From the NCBI RefSeq assembly GCF_015207245.1, contig NZ_JADEXF010000296.1:1-5563 (forward strand): a stretch of 5,563 nt of DNA, read 5' to 3'. The stretch is from Nostoc cf. edaphicum LEGE 07299. GTDB lineage: Bacteria; Cyanobacteriota; Cyanobacteriia; Cyanobacteriales; Nostocaceae. Position 1 is the stretch's first letter. Every line of letters begins with the position of its first letter. The notes beneath the pieces were generated by a model, which saw only the letters and a program-made list of their open reading frames with translations, made no database searches and was not told the origin of the DNA. The translations under genes were made by a program, and so were the position numbers. Positions 1 through 5,111 of this stretch are shown piece after piece.

Positions 1-1229
1 AACAACGTAAATTAGCAGAAGCAGCTTTACAAGACTGGGAAACTCTCAACTCAACTCAACTGGGAGTCAAAGCCGCCTTTGCTTTAACTTGGTCAGAACT
101 TGACCTAGTAGCACAACAACTAGGAATATTTTTGAGTTTATTTTCTCCTGTACAGATTCTTTGGGATTTGGTTGTTCGGATGACGACAGGTGGAGGGGAA
201 GCAGAAAATCAGCAACAAAGACAGCTAATTTGGTCAGAAGATGAATTAAACGCAGCTAAAAATCAACTCTACGGGCGCAATTTGCTGCAACTGGTAGAAG
301 AAAGAGCAGGATATTATAAAATTCATGCCTTAGTGCGGTGGTTTTTGCAAGCACAGTTAGCCGATGCTGGCGAGATGAAATTAGTTTTGGAAACAACCTT
401 CGCCACCGCCATGATAGCCTTTGCCCAAATCCTTCCTGGTTCACCCACTTCTGAGCAGATTGAAAGCATCAGAGATATTGTTCTCCATCTCGAAGACTTG
501 GGTAAACGTATAATTGCAGAGATAAAAGAAGCAAAAGAAGCACAGATAATTTCTCTAGCATCAGTCCTCAGCGATGAAGTAATTTGCGTATTTGTGGGGA
601 TAACAAGATTTTACGAAGGACAAGGATTATATAAATTAGCAGAACCTTGGAGTGAAGAATGCGTAAATGTTTGCCAGTCCTTGTTTGCTGGCGACTATCC
701 GGATGTGGCTACTAGCTTGAACAATTTAGCTTTGCTCTACAATAGCCAAGGACGCTACAGTGATGCCGAACCTCTGTTGATTGAAGCTTTGGCAATGACA
801 AAGCGCCTGTTTGCTGGCGACCATCCGGATGTGGCATTAAGCTTGAACAATTTAGCTAACCTCTACGATAGCCAAGGACGCTACAGTGATGCCGAACCTC
901 TGTTGATTGAAGCCCTGGCAATGAGAAAGCGCCTGTTTGCTGGCGACCATCCGGATGTGGCTACTAGCTTGAACAATTTAGCTAACCTCTACGAAAGCCA
1001 AGGACGCTACAGTGATGCCGAACCTCTGTTGATTGAAGCCCTGGCAATGTGCGAACGGGTGTTAGGCGTTAATCATCCCAATACAGCGACAATTCGAGAA
1101 AATTTAGCAATCCTGCAACGCCATATCTGGTTACGTCGGTTAGGTCAGTTTGTGCAAATCTTGTTAGCGATATTAATTTTACCGCTTTCTCTGTTGTGGC
1201 GATTGGCTAAAAAATTAATCCGTAATTAA
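1..1229 (+). CDS. NB-ARC/STAND-type TPR regulator, 3' part only (5' end outside window)
   Basis: The frame is open from base 3 to the TAA at 1227-1229 (408 visible codons), so this is the C-terminal part of a larger gene. A TTG at 132 is internal: the frame continues upstream with sense that fits the family. Visible residues about 20-125 (LGVKAAFALTWSEL, then LFSPVQILWDLV, then YKIHALVRWFLQAQLA) resemble the winged-helix region that follows the NB-ARC ATPase in cyanobacterial STAND proteins. Residues about 204-375 are kinesin-light-chain-like TPRs with a 42-residue period (core DVATSLNNLA, QGRYSDAEPLLIEALAM). Residues 383-399 form a hydrophobic segment followed by basic RLAKKLIRN, a possible C-terminal membrane anchor. 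In this family the TPRs sense a ligand or partner and the NTPase switches an N-terminal effector. The NTPase core and effector are not in the window, so the function is open. Family assignment is fairly sure; the membrane anchor is an inference. Confidence 0.85.
   Translation, partial: QRKLAEAALQDWETLNSTQLGVKAAFALTWSELDLVAQQLGIFLSLFSPVQILWDLVVRMTTGGGEAENQQQRQLIWSEDELNAAKNQLYGRNLLQLVEERAGYYKIHALVRWFLQAQLADAGEMKLVLETTFATAMIAFAQILPGSPTSEQIESIRDIVLHLEDLGKRIIAEIKEAKEAQIISLASVLSDEVICVFVGITRFYEGQGLYKLAEPWSEECVNVCQSLFAGDYPDVATSLNNLALLYNSQGRYSDAEPLLIEALAMTKRLFAGDHPDVALSLNNLANLYDSQGRYSDAEPLLIEALAMRKRLFAGDHPDVATSLNNLANLYESQGRYSDAEPLLIEALAMCERVLGVNHPNTATIRENLAILQRHIWLRRLGQFVQILLAILILPLSLLWRLAKKLIRN
681..1079 (+). 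repeat. Three near-identical 126-bp TPR-coding units inside the STAND gene
   Basis: Units begin at GAT codons 702, 828 and 954, exactly 126 bases (42 codons) apart. Units 1 and 2 differ at about 11 of 126 bases. The stretch AGCCAAGGACGCTACAGTGA is unchanged in all three, synonymous positions included. The last third of unit 3 and the partial repeat from 1080 are clearly diverged. The segment just upstream (LFAGDYP, from 681) also matches the unit ends. This pattern indicates recent duplication or gene conversion rather than old repeats held only by protein selection. Confidence 0.9.
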
Positions 1230-1285
1230 AAAAGCCAGTCCAGGCGATAGAGTTTGCAATCTAGTAGTTTTGAGCGATGCTTTTG

Positions 1286-1304
1286 TTTCATCAACCAAGG
1301 TGCG
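1286..1304 (+). repeat. 19-bp direct repeat, left copy (before the TA module)
   Basis: TTTCATCAACCAAGGTGCG occurs here and again exactly at 2171-2189, on the same strand, 885 bases apart. The two copies bracket the antitoxin-toxin pair. It may be a duplication left by the module's arrival or simply a dispersed cyanobacterial repeat; the window alone cannot decide. Confidence 0.8.
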
Positions 1305-1358
1305 TAAGCGTAGCCCGCACTTCGACAAGCTCAGTGACCATCGTAGGCGATCGCCTTT
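1301..1358. repeat. Dispersed-repeat stretch with a HIP1 site
   Basis: This non-coding stretch between the STAND gene and the antitoxin carries GCACTTCGACAAGCTCAGTG (1317-1336), a sequence I recall as recurring between cyanobacterial genes. It is followed by a 10-bp perfect palindrome, GGCGATCGCC (1346-1355), which contains HIP1 (GCGATCGC, 1347-1354). The antitoxin frame is open through here back to a TTG at 1270, but this repeat-like sequence argues against coding. The dispersed nature of the first motif is from memory and was not tested. Confidence 0.5.
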
Positions 1359-1380
1359 TACAATTGGAGTATTAATTGTA
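1359..1380. promoter_or_regulatory. Candidate operator of the TA module
   Basis: A perfect inverted repeat, TACAATT (1359-1365) and AATTGTA (1374-1380), with an 8-base spacer, ends nine bases before the antitoxin ATG. Type II antitoxins with ribbon-helix-helix-type N-termini usually bind such palindromes over their own promoter, with the toxin as co-repressor. The symmetry and position are seen; the role is inferred. AT-rich 7-bp arms can arise by chance. Confidence 0.35.
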
Positions 1381-1389
1381 TTTACATCT

Positions 1390-1689
1390 ATGAACTTTCC
1401 TCCCCAACTCCAACAAAAGATTGAAAAATGGGCAAGCAGTCAGGGAATTTCGACTGAGCAATTTGTTTTGCAAGCTATTGCAGAAAAAATTGACACGCTA
1501 AGTCAGCAAGCTACTGAACAACATACTCAACAAAACTCTGAAATAACCAATATACTGCCCCTTAACCAACCAAACATTTATCGAAAAGAAGGGATTTTAG
1601 TTGTAGAGGCAGAATTACCAGAAAATTTTGATGTCAATGCCTTTATAGATGAGTTGAGAGAAGAACGCATTCAGGATCAAATAACTTAA
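1390..1689 (+). CDS. VapB-like antitoxin of a type II toxin-antitoxin pair
   Basis: This 99-residue protein would neutralise the PIN toxin encoded directly downstream and probably repress its own operon. Residues 1-34 (MNFPPQLQQKIEK, then QGISTEQFVLQAIAEKI) look like a small ribbon-helix-helix-type DNA-binding segment. Residues 35-60 are a Gln/Thr/Asn-rich linker. Residues 61-99 (NIYRKEGILVVEAELPE, DVNAFIDELREERIQ) form an acidic tail of the sort that wraps PIN toxins, and this pattern recurs beside cyanobacterial PIN genes. I chose the ATG at 1390. The frame also runs back to a TTG at 1270, but the extra 40 residues would come from repeat sequence and are highly basic and non-homologous in character. 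No clear Shine-Dalgarno precedes the ATG. The stop overlaps the toxin start by one base (TAATG), so translation is probably coupled. Confidence 0.75.
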   Translation: MNFPPQLQQKIEKWASSQGISTEQFVLQAIAEKIDTLSQQATEQHTQQNSEITNILPLNQPNIYRKEGILVVEAELPENFDVNAFIDELREERIQDQIT

Positions 1690-2123
1690 TGAAAGTCTTG
1701 TTTGATACTTCTGTCTTAGTTCCAGCATTCATTGTCAATCACCCGCAACATTCTGTTTGCTTTTCCAAAATTCAAGCTGCAAAATCTGGGCAAATTCAAG
1801 GGTTTATCTCAACTCACAGTTTAGCTGAAACATATTCTGTCATCACCCGTTTACCCATTCAACCGCGTATTAGTCCCCAACAAGCTGAGATGATTATTGT
1901 AGATATGTCACAGTATTTAGAGGGAGTTCCACTGCTTTTCAATGATTATCAGGCTGCAATTGCTCAAATGGCAACTTTAAATCTTCCCGGTGGGGGTGTT
2001 TTTGATGCTTTAATTGCTCAAGCTGCTTTAAAAGCAGAGGTAGACTCTCTGTTGACCCTCAATCCAAATCACTTTACTCGTTTGGGAAATGCCATCGCTC
2101 ACATTGTGCAAGTCCCTGAGTAG
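1689..2123 (+). CDS. vapC: PIN-domain ribonuclease toxin (VapC family)
   Basis: This 144-residue protein is a full-length single PIN domain, the usual size for VapC-type toxins, which cut RNA using Mg2+ held by conserved acidic residues. Visible motifs are LFDTSVLVPAF with D6, LAETYSVITRLP with E47, and GGGVFDALIAQAA with D106. The C-terminal LLTLNPNHFTRLG matches the usual final PIN motif, with Asn (N125, N127) where some members have Asp. The ATG overlaps the antitoxin's stop by one base, the classic arrangement for antitoxin-first operons, and the antitoxin's acidic tail is of the right kind to occupy the active site. All three core acids are present, so the toxin is probably active. The target RNA cannot be predicted. 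No clear terminator follows. The family is secure; the gene symbol reflects the family, not proven orthology. Confidence 0.88.
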   Translation: MKVLFDTSVLVPAFIVNHPQHSVCFSKIQAAKSGQIQGFISTHSLAETYSVITRLPIQPRISPQQAEMIIVDMSQYLEGVPLLFNDYQAAIAQMATLNLPGGGVFDALIAQAALKAEVDSLLTLNPNHFTRLGNAIAHIVQVPE

Positions 2124-2170
2124 ATACGTAGATGTTTCTTTGGCTTGTCTGTCGTTAAACATCGCTATTC

Positions 2171-2189
2171 TTTCATCAACCAAGGTGCG
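2171..2189 (+). repeat. 19-bp direct repeat, right copy (after the TA module)
   Basis: Exact same-strand copy of 1286-1304. Here its last three bases (GCG) begin a HIP1 site at 2187-2194, whereas in the left copy GCG is followed by TAAGCG, so the match ends at the palindrome. Confidence 0.8.
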
Positions 2190-2212
2190 ATCGCTGTTCA
2201 ATTAATACTGTG

Positions 2213-2343
2213 CTATAGGAATCCGGTTTGATTCCTGAATTTACCTGCGTAGGCAGGGAACAGGGAATAGGGAATAGGGAACAGGAAAGAAAGCTTTCTA
2301 AGGTGTACTAAGTTTTTTCAGAAATCAAATATGAGTCCTATAG
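2213..2343. mobile_element. MITE-like non-autonomous element with 26-bp inverted ends
   Basis: The left end (2213-2238) and the reverse complement of the right end (2318-2343) match at 21 of 26 positions. Both begin CTATAGGA and end TTTGATT-(C/T)-CTGA. The enclosed 131 bp has no coding capacity but carries a heptamer array (2256-2283) and the palindrome AGAAAGCTTTCT (2289-2300). No clear target duplication lies outside the ends, although a TA duplication could be hidden in the terminal CTATAG. This fits a miniature inverted-repeat element mobilised by a transposase encoded elsewhere. The transposase family is not determined; a TA-targeting IS630/mariner type is possible. Confidence 0.65.
2256..2283 (+). 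repeat. GGGAAYA heptamer array, four units
   Basis: There are four consecutive 7-base units: GGGAACA, then GGGAATA twice, then GGGAACA. The array lies inside the MITE-like element. It belongs to the general class of short tandemly repeated repetitive (STRR) sequences known from heterocystous cyanobacteria. Confidence 0.85.
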
Positions 2344-2584
2344 TTGAAGAAAAATAGTACAAAAACTTAATCAGTATGACCAGTGCGATCGCTATCCTGT
2401 GACACTGATAATAAAAGTAAACGACTAAAAAAGGGAATGCGGTTGTATCTGTTGGCATCCCTGGTTTCATCCTGGCATATCTTAACGAACTTAAGTGCGA
2501 TCGCTAAGAAACTGAACCAGATAATCCAACTTATCAAGAGATATCAAAGCTATAACTTGTTAATCCCTAAGATAGCAAAAATTA

Positions 2585-2614
2585 TTGACACGCTAAGTAT
2601 ATACGCAATAAAAT
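2585..2614 (+). promoter_or_regulatory. Predicted sigma70-type promoter of the small exported-protein gene
   Basis: A perfect -35 box TTGACA (2585-2590) is followed after 18 bases by TAAAAT (2609-2614), five of six matches to the -10 consensus. Transcription would start near 2620, giving an untranslated leader of roughly 85 bases before the ATG at 2707. It is the best promoter match I noticed in the window; no transcript data are available. Confidence 0.45.
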
Positions 2615-2706
2615 TATTATAGTTGAACCTAACAATAGAGTTAATCAAAATCTTTTTCCCAGAGAATAATAGACAAGCAATATTAAAAATAATTTGGATA
2701 AAACAA

Positions 2707-3063
2707 ATGAACGCCAAAATTATTGCTTTCTTAGGGATTACGGCAGCCCTTGCAAGCTTAGGAAGCCAAGTCTACGCTCAATCACCAGCATCAAACTCAA
2801 ATCCCGCCGGACAATATCGATTAAGTGGTGATTATCTACTTGGAATCGATCGGAAAACAGCCCAAGATGACTTTAAAAGTTTTTTTGAGCAAACTAATCC
2901 AGCAAGTCTTTCCAACAATAATCGAAGAGAAAATAAAACTCCAGCCCAAATTCGCTTTAACGAATCATTATCACAGCCAGACACTTCAGTTTTCTTAACA
3001 CCGGCTCAGTCAGGCGGTGACAATGATGGATTGCAAGTACAGCTAGATATAGGGAGAGAATAA
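2707..3063 (+). CDS. Small exported protein of unknown function
   Basis: I do not recognise the family. The 118-residue protein opens with a good Sec signal peptide: MNAK, a hydrophobic core IIAFLGITAALASL, then GSQVYA followed by QSP, with probable cleavage after A24. The mature part of about 94 residues would be periplasmic or secreted. It is polar and probably partly disordered: Asn/Ser-rich near the start (SPASNSNPAG) and in the middle (NPASLSNNNRREN), with a more ordered-looking segment QYRLSGDYLLGIDRKTAQDD around residues 36-55, and an acidic Gly/Asp C-terminus (GGDNDGLQVQLDIGRE). It has no Cys, so neither a lipoprotein lipobox nor disulphides. I chose ATG 2707 over the upstream TTG at 2623 because the signal peptide starts exactly there and the extra 28 residues look non-coding. 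The ribosome binding site is weak. It appears to be transcribed alone. Confidence 0.7.
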   Translation: MNAKIIAFLGITAALASLGSQVYAQSPASNSNPAGQYRLSGDYLLGIDRKTAQDDFKSFFEQTNPASLSNNNRRENKTPAQIRFNESLSQPDTSVFLTPAQSGGDNDGLQVQLDIGRE

Positions 3064-3156
3064 GCAGGGATAAAAGCTGACGTTGTAGTTTTAATTAATT
3101 ATGCGTTGGCCAAAATTTTTGCTATAGTCTGTTAAGTTTAAATTAGTAAGGTCAAC

Positions 3157-3218
3157 AAGTTCGTAGTAAGCACTTTAGTCTGGAAGTTTCTAAGCACTAA
3201 AGTGCTTACTACGAACTT
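3157..3218. repeat. Perfect 23-bp palindromic hairpin, dispersed-repeat type
   Basis: The arm 3157-3179 is the exact reverse complement of 3196-3218, with a 16-base loop (3180-3195). The core GTTCGTAGTAAG-CACTTTAGT resembles a palindrome family I recall as abundant between cyanobacterial genes, and a diverged relative occurs at 4981-5046. No T-run follows, so it is not a typical intrinsic terminator, though an RNA hairpin this strong could protect or end the upstream transcript. Confidence 0.85.
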
Positions 3219-3457
3219 TTCATTACTAGGTTAGACATTGTACTAGGCACAATTCTGAAATTATTTCCAGATCATTTTTACTCTTGTTTTTTTACTTAAA
3301 TCAAAACAGCTTTATTAGAAAATATCGTTCAGACAACGGCAGTTTTAGCCAATCGTACAGCCTCCTCTAGCAGAATAAAGTTTTGCGCCTGACTCAATCC
3401 GCCTTCCTGAGTCGATAATTATGCAATCGTTTTGCAGTAAAATTAATCGTCAAGATA

Positions 3458-3466
3458 AGAGGAGGG
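3458..3466 (+). promoter_or_regulatory. Strong Shine-Dalgarno of the phosphatase gene
   Basis: AGAGGAGGG ends seven bases before the ATG at 3474. It is the only clear Shine-Dalgarno in front of a gene in this window and it fixes the start codon. Confidence 0.8.
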
Positions 3467-3473
3467 CTTTGCG

Positions 3474-4826
3474 ATGACTCGTGTCATCATTGTGCGCCAC
3501 GGTCAAAGCGGTTATAATACCGAGCGGCGTATCCAAGGACGCACTGATGCGTCAACATTAACCGAAAAAGGTCGTAATGATGCAAGTCTTGTAGGCAAAG
3601 CCCTCAGCAATATCTTATTCAATGCGATTTACAGCAGTCCCCTGCAACGAGCGAAACATACAGCAGATATTATCCATAATGAGTTAGCTACTCATGCTAA
3701 ACAATCTGCTGTAGTTCAAGTTTCTGATTTGCTGCTAGAAATCGACCTACCTTTATGGGAAGCATTGCTGACTGCCCAAGTCAAGCAAAAATTTGCTGAA
3801 GATTACCGCACTTGGCATCAACACCCCGACGAACTGCGGATGCTGCTTAATGATGCAGAAGGAACAAGAGAACATTTTCCCGTTCTTGCTTTATACGAAC
3901 AAGCACGGCAGTTTTGGCAAGAAATTTTGTCCCAACATCAAGGCGAAACCATTCTCATCGTGGGACATAACGGAATTAATCGCGCCTTGATTAGCACAGC
4001 ATTAGCAATTCCTCCCAGTCGCTACCATTCAATACAGCAATCTAACTGTGGCATCACCGTATTAAATTTTGCTGGAGGATTGGGCGAACCAGTCCAGCTA
4101 GAATCCTTAAATCAGACGCAACACACCGGAGAAACTCTACCCTCATTGCGACCGGATCATCAAGGAGTACGATTGTTACTAGTGCGTCACGGTGAAACCG
4201 ACTGGAATCGCCAAACCAGGTTTCAAGGACAAATTGATGTCCCCCTCAACGACAACGGTAGACAACAGTCACAAAAAGCAGGTGAATTTCTTCAAGACGT
4301 AGAGATTGATTTTGCTGTAAGTAGCACCATGCTGCGCCCTAAAGAAACAGCAGAGATTATCTTAAAACGACATCCGAATGTCAAGTTAGAATTGCAAGAT
4401 GGTTTAAGAGAAATCAGTCATGGTCTCTGGGAAGGAAAATTAGAAACAGAGATAGAGCAAGAGTTTCCGGGAGAGTTGCAGCGATGGCGGCTGATACCAA
4501 CGCAAGTGCAAATGCCTGAAGGGGAGAATCTGCAACAGGTATGGGAACGCAGCGTTGCAGCTTGGCAATCAATTCTGCAAACAGCATCAAATAATCAATC
4601 CAAAACTGTATTAGTAGTAGCTCATGACGCTACTAACAAAACCTTGCTTTGTCACATTCTGGGTTTATCGCTGGAAAACTTCTGGAGTTTTCGTCAGGGT
4701 AATGGTGCAGTCAGTGTTATCGACTACACTGCTGGAATCGATGGTTTACCAGTACTGCAAGCGATGAATATCACTTATCACTTTGGTGGGGGTGTACTAG
4801 ATAAAACAGCAGCGGGAGCGTTGTGA
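3474..4826 (+). CDS. Tandem two-domain histidine phosphatase (phosphoglycerate mutase-like)
   Basis: This 450-residue cytoplasmic protein has two histidine phosphatase (branch 1) domains, about residues 1-200 and 231-420. Domain 1 has the RHG motif at 8-10 (nucleophile H9), R59 in SSPLQRAKHTA, E89 in LLEIDLPLWE, and H165 in LIVGHNG. Domain 2 has RHGETDWN with H239, R288 in SSTMLRPKETA, E313 in LREISHGLWEGK, and H384 in VVAHDATNK. The core residues of both active sites are present, but domain 1 is looser: it lacks the WEG sequence after its acid residue and the PEGEN segment seen in domain 2 (348-352). Reactions known in the family include cofactor-dependent phosphoglycerate mutase, metal-independent phosphoserine phosphatase and alpha-ribazole phosphatase. 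A plain phosphatase is more likely than a mutase here, and phosphoserine is one plausible substrate, but this is inference. The gene stands alone, with repeats on both sides. Confidence 0.92.
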   Translation: MTRVIIVRHGQSGYNTERRIQGRTDASTLTEKGRNDASLVGKALSNILFNAIYSSPLQRAKHTADIIHNELATHAKQSAVVQVSDLLLEIDLPLWEALLTAQVKQKFAEDYRTWHQHPDELRMLLNDAEGTREHFPVLALYEQARQFWQEILSQHQGETILIVGHNGINRALISTALAIPPSRYHSIQQSNCGITVLNFAGGLGEPVQLESLNQTQHTGETLPSLRPDHQGVRLLLVRHGETDWNRQTRFQGQIDVPLNDNGRQQSQKAGEFLQDVEIDFAVSSTMLRPKETAEIILKRHPNVKLELQDGLREISHGLWEGKLETEIEQEFPGELQRWRLIPTQVQMPEGENLQQVWERSVAAWQSILQTASNNQSKTVLVVAHDATNKTLLCHILGLSLENFWSFRQGNGAVSVIDYTAGIDGLPVLQAMNITYHFGGGVLDKTAAGAL

Positions 4827-4916
4827 GTGAGGAGTGAGGAGTGCTGAGTGCTGAGTGCTAAGTAAGGAGTAAGGAGTTAGGAGTTAGGAGTTAGAAGGAG
4901 TTAGAAGGAGTGAGGA
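4827..4916 (+). repeat. Drifting heptamer array starting directly after the phosphatase stop
   Basis: Contiguous units run from the base after the TGA: GTGAGGA twice, GTGCTGA twice, GTGCTAA once, GTAAGGA twice, GTTAGGA twice, GTTAGAAGGA (a decamer variant) twice, and a final GTGAGGA. Neighbouring unit types differ by only one to three bases or a 3-base insertion, so the array shows stepwise drift with pairwise duplication. It is an STRR-type sequence. The last codons of the phosphatase are unaffected. Confidence 0.88.
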
Positions 4917-4954
4917 ATAAAGTTAGAAGCGATGACTGAAGAACAAATAACTCA

Positions 4955-5084
4955 TAAGTAGCTAGACGTAAATAAATTAAAGTTTGTAGTAAGGACTTTA
5001 GTCCTAAGAATCCTTGCTTTGAGCGATGAATCGCTCGCTACGAACTAGGATTTTACTTTATGTTTAATTATGCCTACCTACTTA
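4955..5084. repeat. Composite palindromic element, MITE-like
   Basis: The outer arms 4955-4983 and 5055-5084 are imperfect inverted repeats: over the 28 aligned bases 23 match, with one gap. Inside are the matching arms AGTTTGTAG (4981-4989) and CTACGAACT (5038-5046, one G-T pair). Within those are two perfect small hairpins: AGGACT-TT-AGTCCT (4992-5005) and GAGCGAT-GA-ATCGCTC (5021-5036). The strand could fold into a branched, cruciform-like structure. The left core (TAGTAAGGACTTTAGT) is related to the hairpin at 3157-3218. The element has no coding capacity. Confidence 0.65.
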
Positions 5085-5104
5085 ACTCCTAACTCATAAC
5101 TAAA
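5083..5104 (-). repeat. Short heptamer array in inverted orientation
   Basis: TAACTCCTAACTC (5083-5095) is the exact reverse complement of GAGTTAGGAGTTA in the array at 4874-4886 (and of the copy at 4881-4893). The heptamer family therefore flanks the composite palindrome on both sides in opposite orientations, ending about seven bases before the next gene's ATG. Confidence 0.7.
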
Positions 5105-5111
5105 AACTTTT

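Larger units (their letters stand above)
2187..2504. repeat. Three HIP1 sites in extended GTGCGATCGCT context
   Basis: GCGATCGC occurs at 2187-2194, 2385-2392 and 2497-2504, each time as GTGCGATCGCT. With the copy at 1347-1354 this makes four in the window, all outside the genes called here. HIP1 is the over-represented octamer of many cyanobacterial genomes and is the best single clue to the host's phylum. Confidence 0.9.
2124..2706. other. 583-bp gene-poor spacer rich in repeats
   Basis: No convincing gene lies here. The longest open stretch (2383-2622) starts in a HIP1 site, has an Ile/Lys/Leu-rich composition with no recognisable domain and no ribosome binding site, and contains the predicted promoter of the next gene. 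The spacer holds the right copy of the 19-bp repeat, the 131-bp MITE-like element with its heptamer array, three copies of the extended HIP1 motif GTGCGATCGCT, and the promoter at 2585-2614. Confidence 0.6.
3064..3473. other. 410-bp spacer, non-coding apart from a hairpin repeat
   Basis: No gene is visible. Besides the large hairpin (3157-3218), there is a small inverted repeat, GACTCA (3391-3396) and TGAGTC (3408-3413), about 60 bases upstream of the phosphatase start, and a possible -10 box TAAAAT at 3438-3443 without a good -35. These could belong to the phosphatase promoter region, but the support is weak. The rest is AT-rich with nothing recognisable. Confidence 0.5.

Noticed and set aside
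256..444. Minus-strand open frame of 62 codons
   Set aside because: It lies wholly inside the STAND gene's well-supported frame and resembles no protein.
1270..1389. Upstream TTG extension of the antitoxin
   Set aside because: The extension translates dispersed-repeat and HIP1 sequence into a basic, low-similarity peptide; the family-like protein begins at ATG 1390.
2256..2283. Heptamer array considered as a CRISPR array
   Set aside because: The units are contiguous 7-mers with no spacers; no cas gene is present.
2584..2598. 15-base exact match ATTGACACGCTAAGT shared with the antitoxin gene at 1489-1503
   Set aside because: The match does not extend on either side and has different roles (coding versus promoter -35), so coincidence is the simplest reading, though it is slightly unlikely by chance.
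2383..2622. 79-codon open frame starting at a GTG inside a HIP1 site
   Set aside because: It has no domain, a biased Ile/Lys/Leu composition, no ribosome binding site, and it contains the predicted promoter of the next gene.
2623..2706. Upstream TTG extension of the small exported protein
   Set aside because: It would bury the signal peptide 28 residues into the protein, and it overlaps the predicted leader just downstream of the promoter.
3157..3218. Hairpin considered as an intrinsic terminator of the exported-protein gene
   Set aside because: No run of T follows the stem, and it lies about 94 bases beyond the stop; it fits the dispersed palindrome type better.
3329..3418. Minus-strand short frame with protein-like sequence (FILLEEAVRLAKTAVV before a stop)
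   Set aside because: Only 29 codons between stops, no ribosome binding site and no ATG. It may be a remnant, but there is too little to support a gene.
3793..3990. Plus-strand open frame of 65 codons
   Set aside because: It is an out-of-frame shadow within the phosphatase gene, overlapping conserved motifs of the real frame.
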